Assembly (NCBI RefSeq): GCF_004114935.1
Contig: NZ_CP022221.1
Coordinates: forward strand, 434,001 to 498,000
Direction: 5' to 3'
Length of the DNA stretch: 64,000 nt
From: Bradyrhizobium zhanjiangense
GTDB taxonomy: Bacteria > Pseudomonadota > Alphaproteobacteria > Rhizobiales > Xanthobacteraceae
In this document: positions 17,173 to 26,948 of the stretch, piece by piece
How the letters are laid out: each line of letters starts with the position of its first letter
How positions within the stretch are numbered: the first letter of the stretch is position 1
The notes under the pieces: model-generated
The model's input: only the letters and a program-made list of their open reading frames with translations
The model's database searches: none
Told to the model about the DNA's origin: nothing
Position numbers and translations under genes: made by a program

Positions 17173-18558
17173 ATGACGACGATCGCCCCGGATGTGCGCA
17201 TGGCCGGTGTGCCGCGGACCTATCCGCCGCGTGCCGCCGTCGTCAGCTGGATCTTCTTCGATTGGGCCGCGCAACCCTATTTCACGCTGATCACGACCTT
17301 CGTATTCGCGCCCTATTTCGCGACCGCCATCGCTCCAAATCCGGCTACCGGCCAATCGCTGTGGGGCTTTGCGATGGCGGCCGCGGGTCTTGCGATCGCG
17401 TTGTTGTCGCCTGTGCTCGGGGCGATCGCGGATGCTTCGGGCCGCAGGAAACCATGGATCGCAGGTTTCGGCACAGTGCTGGTGTTGGCGTCCTGCACGC
17501 TGTGGATCGGCAAGCCCGGTGAATACGCCATCATTCCGCCGCTGCTCACCGCCGTCGCGCTCGCCAGCGTCGGTGCGGAATTCGCCACCGTCTTCAACAA
17601 CGCGATGATGCCGACCCTGGTGCCGCCAGAGCGCATCGGGCGGCTGTCCGGCACCGGCTGGGCAACAGGTTACATTGGCGGCATCGTCAGCCTGATCATC
17701 GTGCTCGGCCTGCTCGCCGCCAATCCCGAGACCGGCCGCACGCTGCTCGGCTTCACGCCGCTATTCGGGCTCGATCCCGTCACTCATCAGGGCGACCGTG
17801 CTGCCGGGCCGTTGACAGGGCTTTGGTTCATCATCTTCGTGACGCCAATGTTCCTGTTCACGCCGGATTATCCCGCGAAGCTTCCGGTGCGCGAGGCGCT
17901 GCGCGAAGGATTGTCGGAACTGAAGCAGTCGATCAAGAGTCTGCCGCACCAGAAATCGCTTGCGGCGTTCCTGCTCGCCAACATGATCTATACCGATGGT
18001 CTGGTGTCGCTGTTTGCGTTCGGCGGCATCTATGCCGCCGGCACCTTCGGCTGGCACACGATTCAAATCGGCACGTTCGGCATCATGCTCGCGATCGCCG
18101 GTGCGTTCGGCGCATGGTTTGGCGGCAAGCTCGACGATCATCTCGGGCCGAAGCGCGTGATCGCAGGCAGCCTGCTGATCCTGCTGCTGTCGGTGGCGGC
18201 GATCCTGCTGGTCGACAAGGACAGTGTGTTGTTCGTCAAGGTCGCGCCGCCCGAGCCGGGTGCGGCCCTGTTCTCGAGCGCCGCGGAGCGCGCCTATCTG
18301 GTGCTGGGCTGTCTCATCGGCGCCGCTGGCGGCCCGCTGCAAGCCGCTTCGCGCACGCTGCTGATCCGCCTCGCGCCGAAGGATCGCATCGCGCAGTACT
18401 TCGGCCTGTTCGCATTGACCGGGAAGGTGACGTCCTTCATCGGCCCGCTACTGATCGGCATGATCACCGCCGCGACGGCAAGCCAGAAAGCCGGCATGGC
18501 GGTGTTGGTGGTGTTTTTCGTCGCGGGACTAGCGCTGTTGATGCGGGTGCGGAAGTAG
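17173..18558 (+). CDS. MFS transporter, UMF1/Atg22-like family
   Basis: A 461-residue transporter with about 12 membrane helices. The start RAAVVSWIFFDWAAQPYFTL is the typical N-terminus of the UMF1 (Atg22-like) branch, and the MFS loop GAIADASGRRKPWI follows helix 3. In fungi Atg22 exports amino acids from vacuoles; bacterial members are uncharacterised. I use the ATG at 17173; frames upstream cross the divergent ggt promoter. With ggt next to it, a role in uptake of amino acids or peptides released from glutathione is possible but unproven. Confidence 0.85.
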   Translation: MTTIAPDVRMAGVPRTYPPRAAVVSWIFFDWAAQPYFTLITTFVFAPYFATAIAPNPATGQSLWGFAMAAAGLAIALLSPVLGAIADASGRRKPWIAGFGTVLVLASCTLWIGKPGEYAIIPPLLTAVALASVGAEFATVFNNAMMPTLVPPERIGRLSGTGWATGYIGGIVSLIIVLGLLAANPETGRTLLGFTPLFGLDPVTHQGDRAAGPLTGLWFIIFVTPMFLFTPDYPAKLPVREALREGLSELKQSIKSLPHQKSLAAFLLANMIYTDGLVSLFAFGGIYAAGTFGWHTIQIGTFGIMLAIAGAFGAWFGGKLDDHLGPKRVIAGSLLILLLSVAAILLVDKDSVLFVKVAPPEPGAALFSSAAERAYLVLGCLIGAAGGPLQAASRTLLIRLAPKDRIAQYFGLFALTGKVTSFIGPLLIGMITAATASQKAGMAVLVVFFVAGLALLMRVRK

Positions 18559-18566
18559 CCGCAGCT

Positions 18567-18678
18567 CGCCGTCATTCCGGGGCGCGCGGAGCGCGAGCCC
18601 GGAATCTATCGTGCAGCGTGTCATGCGGAGAAATGGATTCCGGGCTCGCGCCAAGTGGCGCGCCCCGGAATGACGGCG
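18567..18678. repeat. Intergenic inverted repeat, 18-bp perfect arms
   Basis: CGCCGTCATTCCGGGGCG at 18567-18584 is exactly complementary to 18661-18678, with inner arms GAGCCCGGAATC (18595-18606) and GATTCCGGGCTC (18636-18647). It fills the gap between the convergent MFS and purH genes, so RNA from both sides could fold into a long stem and end there. Confidence 0.82.
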
Positions 18679-18681
18679 ACC

Positions 18682-20274
18682 TTAATGCCTGAAGTGCCGC
18701 GTTCCCGTGAACACCATGGCGATGCCGTGCTCGTCGGCGGCCTTGATGACCTCGTCGTCTCGCATCGAGCCGCCGGGCTGCACCACCGCGGTGGCCCCGG
18801 CTTCGATGCAGGCGAGCATGCCGTCGGCGAACGGGAAGAACGCATCCGACGCCACCACCGAGCCCTTGGTGAGCGGCTCGGCAAGCTTCAGCTCATTGGC
18901 GGCATCCTGCGCCTTGCGCGCCGCGATCCGGGCCGAGTCCACCCGGCTCATCTGGCCCGCGCCGATGCCGACGGTGGCGAGATCCTTGGCGTAGATGATG
19001 GTGTTGGACTTGACGTGTTTTGCCACCCGGAATGCGAATTTCAGGTCGCGCATTTCGGCCTCGGTCGGCGCACGCTTGGTCACGACCTTGAAGGTCATGT
19101 CGTCGACCACGGCATTGTCGCGGCTCTGTACGAGCAGACCGCCGGCCACGGTCTTGGCGGTGAGGCCCGGCGCGCGCGGGTCGGGCAGGCTGCCGGCCAG
19201 CAGCAGGCGGAGGTTCTTCTTGCCGCCGATGATGGAGATCGCCTCTTCGCTGGCGTCGGGAGCGATGATCACCTCGGTGAAGATTTTTGTGATCTCGCGC
19301 GCGGTGTCGGCGTCGAGCGGACGGTTCATCGCGATGATGCCGCCGAACGCCGAGGTCGAATCGCAGGCCAGCGCCCTGCGATAGGCCTCGACGAGGTTCG
19401 CGCCCTCCGCGACGCCGCAGGGATTGGCGTGCTTGACGATGACGCAGGCCGCGGTGCGCTTGGCGTCGAACTCGCCGATGCACTCATAGGCCGCATCGGT
19501 GTCGTTGATGTTGTTGTAGGAGAGCTCCTTGCCCTGCAGCTGCCGTGCGGTTGAGACGCCCGGGCGCTTGTCGGGCGTCGCGTAGAACGCAGCGGTCTGG
19601 TGCGGGTTCTCGCCATAGCGCAGCGACTGGATCAGTCTGCCGCCGAAGGCGCGGAAATCCGGCGCGTCGATCTCGAGCTGCCGGTTGAACCAGTTCGAGA
19701 TCGCAGCGTCATAGGCCGCAGTGCGGGCATAGGCCTTTGCCGCAAGGCGCCGGCGCAGCTTCAGCGTGGTTGAGCCGTTGTTGGCGGCGAGCTCGTCGAG
19801 CACGGCCTTGTAGTCGTCGGCCTCGACCACGACGGCGACGTCGTCATGGTTTTTCGCGGCGGCGCGGATCATCGCGGGGCCGCCGATGTCGATGTTCTCG
19901 ATGCAATCCTCGAAACCGGCGCCTTTGTCGACAGTTGCTTCGAACGGATAGAGATTGACGACGAGGAGATCGATCGGCGCGATGCCGTGGGTCTTCATCG
20001 CAGACGCGTGCTCGGCGTTGTCGCGGATCGCGAGCAGGCCGCCATGCACTTTCGGATGCAGCGTCTTGACCCGGCCATCCATCATCTCGGGGAAGCCGGT
20101 GAGGTCGGAGACGTCCTTCACCTTGAGCCCGGCGGCGGCGATCGCCTTGGCGGTGCCGCCGGTCGAGACCAGCTCGACATCGTGCGCGGCAAGCGCCTTT
20201 GCGAACTCGATCAGGCCGGTCTTGTCGGAAACGGAGAGCAGAGCGCGGGTGACGCGGCGGGGATGGTCAGTCAT
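18682..20274 (-). CDS. purH: Bifunctional AICAR formyltransferase/IMP cyclohydrolase
   Basis: A 530-residue enzyme for the last two steps of IMP synthesis. The N-terminal cyclohydrolase domain (about residues 1-200) starts [20 protein letters not shown] and contains STGGTAKAI and [19 protein letters not shown]; the C-terminal formyltransferase has [26 protein letters not shown] and [10 protein letters not shown] start at the ATG at 20274 (MTDHPRR); the longer frame upstream has no family similarity. It is last in the rsmB-heparinase-purH row, separated from the heparinase gene by 166 bp. Confidence 0.97.
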   Translation of the reverse strand: MTDHPRRVTRALLSVSDKTGLIEFAKALAAHDVELVSTGGTAKAIAAAGLKVKDVSDLTGFPEMMDGRVKTLHPKVHGGLLAIRDNAEHASAMKTHGIAPIDLLVVNLYPFEATVDKGAGFEDCIENIDIGGPAMIRAAAKNHDDVAVVVEADDYKAVLDELAANNGSTTLKLRRRLAAKAYARTAAYDAAISNWFNRQLEIDAPDFRAFGGRLIQSLRYGENPHQTAAFYATPDKRPGVSTARQLQGKELSYNNINDTDAAYECIGEFDAKRTAACVIVKHANPCGVAEGANLVEAYRRALACDSTSAFGGIIAMNRPLDADTAREITKIFTEVIIAPDASEEAISIIGGKKNLRLLLAGSLPDPRAPGLTAKTVAGGLLVQSRDNAVVDDMTFKVVTKRAPTEAEMRDLKFAFRVAKHVKSNTIIYAKDLATVGIGAGQMSRVDSARIAARKAQDAANELKLAEPLTKGSVVASDAFFPFADGMLACIEAGATAVVQPGGSMRDDEVIKAADEHGIAMVFTGTRHFRH

Positions 20275-20440
20275 GAGCAAGATCCTCTGTCTTAAGGAGT
20301 GTCTATGCCCAGGCGCGCGGCAGGCGTATCTCGCGCTTCCCGATGGTGCTCCATCCAAGGTCGCCAGTCGCGCGAGCGCGTGCTGGTTAGCAGTTTTCGG
20401 CGCCCTTCACAACGACCAGATAGGGCTGAAATACGGGCGT

Positions 20441-22198
20441 CTATAGCGGCAGTTCCGGCTCCCGCCGCGCATTTCTTCGGGCATTGGTCACCGCCGGCGA
20501 GGCAGTGGAACGGACAAAACTCCAGCGGATCGACGGGGCCTGCCGCGCATCCTGTCGGATCACGATCTGCGCGGTGCGGCGCGGCCCGTCATTGCCGGCC
20601 AGGAACACGCTGTCTTCGAGATCGACCTTGTCGTCCAATGCTTCAAAGGTCCAGACGTCGCGGTTCGGCAGCACCAGCATGACGCCGCGGGCATCCGACA
20701 GGCGGCTCGCCTTCACCGCCGGATGCAGATGGAAGCGCAGCGCGAAATCGGCATCCGCGCCCTTGAAGCGCCCGCCCTGCGGCGGCGACAGCGTATCCTC
20801 GCCGTCGATGCGAGCGCCGTCATTGGCGATCATCAGTACACGGCGGTGGATCGCGCCGAATTTAGAGAGATAGCCGTCATGCGAGGTCGTCAGCAGCGTG
20901 CCGTTCGGCACGATTTCACGATAGCTCTCGACCTCCACCGGGCCGCTGGTGACGGGCGCGCCGTGCAACAGCCGTTTCATCGCCGACATCTCCACGAACT
21001 GGCATGAGGAGGTGTCGTGATAGGCCAGTGTCGAATGTGCCACGGTGCCGCGGGCGAACGGCCGCCAATTGTCGCGGCCCGTGGTCGGCATGCCGCAATT
21101 GGTGACGATGCGGCTGATGCCGGAGGACAGTTCGAACGACAGGCAGCCGGCATGGGCGTCGTGGCTGACGCCGGCCGGCGGCGGCGGGCCGGTGTCGATG
21201 ATCAGCGTGGTCTGGCCGGCATCGAGACGCTGGAAGCCGGTATGCGGCATGTTCGCCATCGGTGCGCCATGGGTGTCGTCATAGGCGAGCAGCGTCGCAA
21301 GCAGGTCGGATGGCGTCGCGCTCATGCCGTTGAACAGCGCAAAATTGCCGTCACCGTGACGGAAGAAGCGCAGCATCGGCATCATACGGTCGATCGCGTT
21401 GAGCAGCGCCGGCGGCGGCGCGATGTTGCGCGCCGCGAAGGTCTGCCGTAGCGGCAACAGGTCGATCAGGAGGTCGATCAGGGCGCCCGGGTTGCGGGAG
21501 ATGTGTCCACCATCGGGCAGGATCTGCCGCTGCAATTCGTCGGAGAGCTTTTTCGAGGTGCTGCGGATGTGGCGCGCCTGGTTGGCGAGGCACAGCGCCG
21601 CATAGCACAGCGCGATCAGCACCTGGAGCTTCGGCACCCCGTCGGGAATGTCGAGCATGGTGTAGCGCAGCAAGCGGATCTCGCGTGCGAGGGCGCGCAG
21701 GTAGCGGCGGTAGAACTTGTTGTCGGTGTCATTGAGCACCAGCGGCGCCTGCGACAACAGCGAGATCACGCGCCGTGACAGCACGTCGGCGCGCCGCGCG
21801 ACCTGGCGGCGCTTGTTGGCTGGATTCGAGATCCAGTCCTCGACCAGCGCGCGCGCGTTCGCCCGCGTCAGCGCGGTGTCGGCGGCACGTAAGTGCCGCA
21901 GCCAGCCGAAGCCAAGCAGCGCGACCTCCCAATCCTCGGACGGCGGTTCGAGATCGAAGATCGAGCGTCCGTGGCAATTGACGATCTTGCCGGCGAAGAC
22001 GAAGCGGCCGGCATAGATCTCGGCGGCGCGGGTCGCATCCGCGGTGCGCAGGTCATGCGGCGCGATGATGAGCCGGTCGGTCCGGCTGGGCCAGACCCGC
22101 GACATCGCCACCGGCCCGCCGCTCGCACGCGCGAGCATGTTCCGCGCGAAGCGGTTCATCACCAGCGTCGAGATACGTCTGCGTTGAGCGACCGACAC
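20441..22198 (-). CDS. Heparinase II/III family protein
   Basis: A 585-residue protein with an N-terminal helical toroid (NCHGRSIFDLEPPSEDWEVAL and following) and a C-terminal beta domain of the heparinase II/III type (FQRLDAGQTTLIIDTG, HDAHAGCLSFELSSG, HSTLAYHDTSSCQF). Family members are uronic-acid polysaccharide lyases. No signal peptide is evident, so a periplasmic site is not shown. The start is uncertain: GTG at 22198 or ATG at 22159. It lies between rsmB and purH in an order I recall from many Hyphomicrobiales; the natural substrate is unknown. Confidence 0.85.
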   Translation of the reverse strand: MSVAQRRRISTLVMNRFARNMLARASGGPVAMSRVWPSRTDRLIIAPHDLRTADATRAAEIYAGRFVFAGKIVNCHGRSIFDLEPPSEDWEVALLGFGWLRHLRAADTALTRANARALVEDWISNPANKRRQVARRADVLSRRVISLLSQAPLVLNDTDNKFYRRYLRALAREIRLLRYTMLDIPDGVPKLQVLIALCYAALCLANQARHIRSTSKKLSDELQRQILPDGGHISRNPGALIDLLIDLLPLRQTFAARNIAPPPALLNAIDRMMPMLRFFRHGDGNFALFNGMSATPSDLLATLLAYDDTHGAPMANMPHTGFQRLDAGQTTLIIDTGPPPPAGVSHDAHAGCLSFELSSGISRIVTNCGMPTTGRDNWRPFARGTVAHSTLAYHDTSSCQFVEMSAMKRLLHGAPVTSGPVEVESYREIVPNGTLLTTSHDGYLSKFGAIHRRVLMIANDGARIDGEDTLSPPQGGRFKGADADFALRFHLHPAVKASRLSDARGVMLVLPNRDVWTFEALDDKVDLEDSVFLAGNDGPRRTAQIVIRQDARQAPSIRWSFVRSTASPAVTNARRNARREPELPL

Positions 22199-22317
22199 GC
22201 CTTGCCTTGAAGGGGAGAGGAGGATTCCGACGAATCCTTATTAATCCCAAAATCGGACGGCTGACACCACCTTGAACGGCGCGAATCAGCATCGAGGTTG
22301 CAAAATCCAGTGCAAAA

Positions 22318-23664
22318 TCAGGATTTAACAAGCCGGGCCGCGTAAAATCCGTCGAGCCCACCAAGCTTGGGATCGGCATTCGGCAGATGGCTCGGTAGGG
22401 TGCGCAGATCGCCTTCCGCGGTGAGGATTTCGTCGAGACCTGCGACCTCCGACGCCTCGATCGGGACACGGCGAAGCGCGGGCTCTGCGGCCAGCAGCGC
22501 GGCGATGGCCTGCTCGCCCTCTTCGGGTTCCAACGAACAGGTGCAGTAGATCAGCGTCCCGCCGGATTTGAGCAGCGACAGCGATTTGCGCAGCAGCCGC
22601 TGCTGGAGCGCGGTCAGGGCGGCGATGTCGGATTCCTGCCGGAGCCATGCCACATCGGGATGACGGCGGATCGTGCCAGTCGAGGTGCAGGGCGCATCGA
22701 TCAAGACGCCGTCGAAGGCCTCGGTGGGGCCGGCCCATTCCACGGCGTCAGCGACGACAGTCTCGGCCTGCAGCGACAACCGCCCGAGGTTTTCGCGCAG
22801 CCGCGCCACGCGGGCGGGCGAGCGGTCGATGGCCGTGACATGGGCGCCGGCAAGTGCCAGCTGCGCGGTCTTGCCGCCCGGGGCGGCGCAGAGATCGGCG
22901 ATGGACTTGCCCTTGATGTCGCCGAACAGCCGGGCCGGCAGCGCAGCGGCGGCGTCCTGCACCCACCATTGTCCCTCGGCAAAGCCTGGCAGCATGGTCA
23001 CCGAGCCATGCAGCAGCATCCGCACCGTCCCGGTCGGCAGCGTCTCGCCATGCAGGCGGCTTGCCCATTGCGCGGCATCCGACTTCACGGTCAGATCGAG
23101 CGACGGTTCGTGGCCGAGCGCGAGCGCCATGTCTCTTGCGGTCGCCTCACCATAATGTGCGCTCCAGCGCGCCAGCAGCCAAGGCGGCAGATCCAGCGAT
23201 TGCGTGGCAACTTCCTCGACCAGGGCCTTGCCCTCGCGCGCGCAGCGGCGCAGCACGGCATTGACGAGGCCGGCATAGCGCGCAGCGCGCCGGTCGGACT
23301 GCACGAGGCGAACGGAGAGATCGACGGCGGCGTGATCGGGCACGTCCATCCAGAGGATCTGCGCGGCGCCGATCAACAGCGCGCTCTGCGCACGCGGTGC
23401 ATCGGAGGGAATGCCCTTGTCGAGCAGCCGGGACAGCACATGACCGAGCGTGCCGAGCCGGCGCAGCACGGTGGCGACCAGGCGCCGCATCAGCGCGCGG
23501 TCGCGGTCGGCCAGCGTCTTCAGTCCGGGATGGGCGCCGCCGCCGTCGAGTTGGTCGTCAAGCGTGCGGTGCTTGTGCAGGACGCCGTCGACGATGTCGG
23601 CGGCAATCCGCCGCGCCGCAAGACCGGGCACTTCGGACGGAGGAACGAAACGTTGAGATGGCAT
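22318..23664 (-). CDS. rsmB: RsmB/NOP-type 16S rRNA cytosine-C5 methyltransferase
   Basis: A 448-residue SAM-dependent methyltransferase. The N-terminal NusB-like RNA-binding domain (ARRIAADIVDGVL, LGAAQILWMDVPDHAAVD region) is followed by the Rossmann domain with AAPGGKTAQLA, and both catalytic cysteines are present: DAPCTSTGT and CTCSLEPEE. Together these mark the RsmB (m5C967) type. I start at the ATG at 23664 (MPSQRFVPP); upstream in-frame codons are not conserved-looking. It is first of the minus-strand row with the heparinase and purH genes. Confidence 0.92.
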   Translation of the reverse strand: MPSQRFVPPSEVPGLAARRIAADIVDGVLHKHRTLDDQLDGGGAHPGLKTLADRDRALMRRLVATVLRRLGTLGHVLSRLLDKGIPSDAPRAQSALLIGAAQILWMDVPDHAAVDLSVRLVQSDRRAARYAGLVNAVLRRCAREGKALVEEVATQSLDLPPWLLARWSAHYGEATARDMALALGHEPSLDLTVKSDAAQWASRLHGETLPTGTVRMLLHGSVTMLPGFAEGQWWVQDAAAALPARLFGDIKGKSIADLCAAPGGKTAQLALAGAHVTAIDRSPARVARLRENLGRLSLQAETVVADAVEWAGPTEAFDGVLIDAPCTSTGTIRRHPDVAWLRQESDIAALTALQQRLLRKSLSLLKSGGTLIYCTCSLEPEEGEQAIAALLAAEPALRRVPIEASEVAGLDEILTAEGDLRTLPSHLPNADPKLGGLDGFYAARLVKS

Positions 23665-23853
23665 GCGGAAGCAAGGTTCTGAGCGAGCGGCAGTTCCGCC
23701 GCGATGGGCGCATGCCTTAACCAGCTCATCTTTGGCACGCGAATATGCCAAATGTAAGAATCGCTTCCGGCTTTTTCAGCCCTTTGGGCCCGATTTCAGG
23801 AATGCGTTATTGGACGTCGCGCCGCGGGCCGTCCTGCGCTAATAAGCCGGACC

Positions 23854-24051
23854 ATGAGTGACCAGCCTCCCGTTCCCGATCGTAAGCCGCTGCCGCCCGC
23901 AGCCCAGCGTGCGCTGGCTGAAGCCGAGGTGCGGCGGCAAGCCGCGGCGGCCGAAGCCAAGGCGCGGCCGAAGGAGCTTCAGGGACCGAAGGGACCGGAG
24001 CCCACCCGCTATGGCGATTGGGAAAGCAAGGGCATCGCCTCCGACTTCTGA
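23854..24051 (+). CDS. DUF1674/SDHAF4-like small protein
   Basis: A 65-residue protein ending in the family signature PTRYGDWESKGIASDF, shared with the succinate dehydrogenase assembly factor SDHAF4 (Sdh8). The N-terminal half is Ala/Glu/Lys-rich and probably disordered. In mitochondria the factor binds free flavinylated SdhA and protects it before complex assembly. No sdh gene is nearby, so it is a detached accessory gene, divergent from rsmB and convergent with cysNC. Confidence 0.85.
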   Translation: MSDQPPVPDRKPLPPAAQRALAEAEVRRQAAAAEAKARPKELQGPKGPEPTRYGDWESKGIASDF

Positions 24052-24082
24052 TGCCTGCGAAGCTCCGCGCTGGTGCACGCCG

Positions 24083-25978
24083 CTATAGATAGTGATTGTC
24101 TCTGAGATAGCGGATGATGCGTTCGCAGGCCGCCTCGCTGGACAGTTCCGAGGTGTCGATGCTGATCTCCGGCGCTTGCGGTGCCTCGTAGGGATCATCG
24201 ATCCCGGTGAAGCCTGTCAGCTCGCCCGCGCGCGCTTTGCGATAGAGGCCCTTGGGGTCGCGACGCTCGCATTCGGCAAGCGGCGTCGCGACATGGATCT
24301 CGATGAACTCGTTCGTCTCGACCCGCTGCCGCGCCAGTGCGCGCTCGCTACGGAACGGCGAAATCAGCGCGACCAGCGCGATCATGCCGGCATCGACGAA
24401 CAGCGCCGCGATCTCCGCGACACGCCGGACGTTTTCCATTCTCTCCGCGCTGGAAAAGCCGAGATCGCGATTGATGCCGTGGCGGAGATTGTCGCCGTCG
24501 AGCAGCGCGGCGTGGCGTCCGAGCTCGGCAAGGCGCCGGTCGACGAGATCTGCGATCGTCGATTTGCCGGCTCCACTGAAGCCCGTGAACCAGAGCACGC
24601 AGGGCCGCTGCTGCTTGAGCCGCGCACGCACCGACTTGTCGACTGCGAGTCGATGGCGGTGAATGTTGGTTGCGCGGCTCAGCGAGAGATCGATCATCCC
24701 GGCGGCAGCCGTGCGATGGCTGATCGGATCGATGAGGATGAAGCTGCCCATGTCGCGGTCGTCGCGATAGGCCTCGAATACCAGCGGGCGGTCGAGGCGG
24801 AGATGGACCTGGCCGATCTGGTTGGCATCGAGCGTCGTGCCGCTTTCCTGCGCCATGGTGTCGATTGAGATGCGGTGCTCGAGCGACGTGATCACCGCGC
24901 CGATCGAAGCCGTGCCGCATTTGAGAACGTAGCGCCGGCTCGCGACCATGGCCTGGTCATCGAACCAGACGAGATGGGCCGCCAGTTGGTCCGAGATCTG
25001 TGGTGTGGACCCCGCTGTCAGCACGTCACCGCGACTGACGTCGATCTCGTCCGTCAATGTGAGCGTCACCGATTCGCCCGCCGCAGCCCGATCGCGCTCG
25101 CCGCCGGGCGTGAGAATGCGCGCGACCTGGGTTTGACGGCCCGAGGGCTGCACGGCAACGGCGTCGCCGGCCCGGATCGTTCCGCTGGCGATTCGGCCGC
25201 AGAAGCCGCGAAAATCCGCATGCGGCCGGTTGACCCATTGCACCGGCAGCCGGAACGGCCGCTGCGAGATGTCGCCGGACACGTCCACCGATTCCAGATA
25301 GGCCGTGACGGTCGGCCCGCTGTACCAGGGCATCCGCGTGCTCGCGGCGACGATGTTGTCGCCGTCGGGCGCCACCACCGGGATGCATTGGACCTGGGAA
25401 ATGCCGAGCTGCCCGGCCAGCGTCAGATATTCGGCGGTGATGGCCGCGAAGCGACCGCCGTCGAATCCGATCAGATCCATCTTGTTCACGGCGAGGACGA
25501 CGTGGCGGACGCCGAGCAGCGACAGGATGTGGCTATGACGCCGCGTCTGCGAGATCACGCCCTTGCGCGCGTCGACCAGAACCACGGCGAGATCGGCGTT
25601 GGAGGCTCCGGTCGCCATGTTGCGGGTATATTGCGCATGTCCCGGCGTGTCGGCGACGATGAAGCGGCGCAACGGCGTGGCGAAGAACCGGTAGGCGACG
25701 TCGATCGTGATGCCCTGCTCGCGCTCGGCCTGCAAGCCATCGACCAGCAGCGCGAAATCGAGATCGCCGCCGGTCGTGCCAACGGTCCGGCTCTCGGAGG
25801 CGAGCGCGTCGAGCTGATCGTCGAGCAGCGTCTTGGAATCGTAGAGCAGGCGGCCGACCAGCGTGCTCTTGCCGTCATCGACGCTGCCGCAGGTGACGAA
25901 GCGCAGCGTCGGGCGGTCGTCCTGATCCAGCCGCGGGGCATCGGAGGCGGCGATCGCGGGGGCCTCGTGATAGGACAT
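24083..25978 (-). CDS. cysNC: Fused sulfate adenylyltransferase subunit 1 / APS kinase (CysNC)
   Basis: A 631-residue fusion. The N-terminal GTPase domain (CysN) has GSVDDGKS at residues 31-38, DTPGHAQYTRNM and NKMDLIG; a translation-factor-like beta-barrel follows, then APS kinase (CysC) with GFSGAGKST near residue 465, DGDNLRHGINRDLGFS and KGLYRKARAGELTGFTG. With CysD it makes APS from ATP and sulfate using GTP hydrolysis, and the kinase converts it to PAPS. The same layout is found in rhizobial NodQ. Its ATG overlaps the cysD stop (ATGA), indicating translational coupling. Confidence 0.95.
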   Translation of the reverse strand: MSYHEAPAIAASDAPRLDQDDRPTLRFVTCGSVDDGKSTLVGRLLYDSKTLLDDQLDALASESRTVGTTGGDLDFALLVDGLQAEREQGITIDVAYRFFATPLRRFIVADTPGHAQYTRNMATGASNADLAVVLVDARKGVISQTRRHSHILSLLGVRHVVLAVNKMDLIGFDGGRFAAITAEYLTLAGQLGISQVQCIPVVAPDGDNIVAASTRMPWYSGPTVTAYLESVDVSGDISQRPFRLPVQWVNRPHADFRGFCGRIASGTIRAGDAVAVQPSGRQTQVARILTPGGERDRAAAGESVTLTLTDEIDVSRGDVLTAGSTPQISDQLAAHLVWFDDQAMVASRRYVLKCGTASIGAVITSLEHRISIDTMAQESGTTLDANQIGQVHLRLDRPLVFEAYRDDRDMGSFILIDPISHRTAAAGMIDLSLSRATNIHRHRLAVDKSVRARLKQQRPCVLWFTGFSGAGKSTIADLVDRRLAELGRHAALLDGDNLRHGINRDLGFSSAERMENVRRVAEIAALFVDAGMIALVALISPFRSERALARQRVETNEFIEIHVATPLAECERRDPKGLYRKARAGELTGFTGIDDPYEAPQAPEISIDTSELSSEAACERIIRYLRDNHYL

Positions 25979-26943
25979 CAGAAGTAGCCTTCCGCTTTCT
26001 TGCGCTCCATCGATGCGGGACTGTCCCGGTCGATCATGCGACCCTGCCGCTCGGAGGTGCGCGAGGCCATCATCTCCCGAACGATCTCCGGCAGGGTCGC
26101 CGCCGTCGAGGTCGTCGCGCCGGTGAGGGGATAGCAGCCGAGCGTGCGAAACCTGACGGAGCGCCAGCGCGGCTCCTCGTTCGAACGCAGCGGCATCCGT
26201 TCGTCATCCACCATGATCAGCGCACCGTCGCGCTCGACCACCGGACGCGGCGCCGCCAGATAGAGTGGAACGATCGGGATGTCCTCCAGCAGGATGTAGT
26301 CCCAGACGTCGAGCTCGGTCCAGTTCGACAGCGGAAACACCCTCATGCTCTCGCCCGGCGCGAGCATCGTGTTGTACAGGCTCCACAGCTCTGGCCGCTG
26401 GTTCTTCGGGTCCCAGCGATGCGCCGCACTGCGATGCGAGAAGATGCGCTCCTTGGCGCGCGACTTCTCCTCGTCGCGCCGCGCTCCTCCAATCGCGGCG
26501 TCGAAGCCGTGGAGGTCCAGCGCCTGTCGGAGCGCCTGCGTCTTCATGACGTCGGTGTAACGGGCCGAGCCGTGGGTGAAGGGGTCAATGCCCTGGCTCA
26601 ATCCGTCATTGTTGGTGTGGACGATCAGATCGAGGCCAAGCTCGCGCGCGCGCATGTCGCGAAATGCGATCATCTCCCGGAACTTCCACGTCGTGTCGAC
26701 ATGCAGCATGGGAAACGGCGGCCTGCCGGGATGAAACGCCTTCATCGCCAGATGCAACAGCACCGAAGAGTCTTTCCCGATCGAATACAGCATGACCGGC
26801 TTGCGGAACTCGGCCGCCGTCTCCCGCAGGATGTGGATGCTTTCTGCCTCCAGGCGCCGCAGGTGGCTGGCAGTCGCGCGGCTCGGCTTGTCGTCAACCG
26901 TTCCAGGAAAGGCTGGCTCGGCGGTCGCGGGAACGTCGAGCAT
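25978..26943 (-). CDS. cysD: Sulfate adenylyltransferase subunit 2
   Basis: A 321-residue ATP-pyrophosphatase (PP-loop) subunit of ATP sulfurylase. [18 protein letters not shown] is the PP-loop, followed by [12 protein letters not shown]; the C-terminus has [14 protein letters not shown] and [13 protein letters not shown]. Paired with CysN it forms APS. The ATG at 26943 (MLDVPATAE) is chosen; further upstream in-frame codons overlap the sulfotransferase gene. It starts 5 bp after the sulfotransferase-like gene and overlaps cysNC by one base, so the three form one operon. Confidence 0.96.
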   Translation of the reverse strand: MLDVPATAEPAFPGTVDDKPSRATASHLRRLEAESIHILRETAAEFRKPVMLYSIGKDSSVLLHLAMKAFHPGRPPFPMLHVDTTWKFREMIAFRDMRARELGLDLIVHTNNDGLSQGIDPFTHGSARYTDVMKTQALRQALDLHGFDAAIGGARRDEEKSRAKERIFSHRSAAHRWDPKNQRPELWSLYNTMLAPGESMRVFPLSNWTELDVWDYILLEDIPIVPLYLAAPRPVVERDGALIMVDDERMPLRSNEEPRWRSVRFRTLGCYPLTGATTSTAATLPEIVREMMASRTSERQGRMIDRDSPASMERKKAEGYF

Positions 26944-26948
26944 GGTGA

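Noticed and set aside
22660..23682. A 340-codon frame antisense to rsmB
   Set aside because: Reverse-strand shadow of a well-supported methyltransferase gene.
24875..25987. A 370-codon frame antisense to cysNC
   Set aside because: Shadow of a gene with intact GTPase and kinase motifs.
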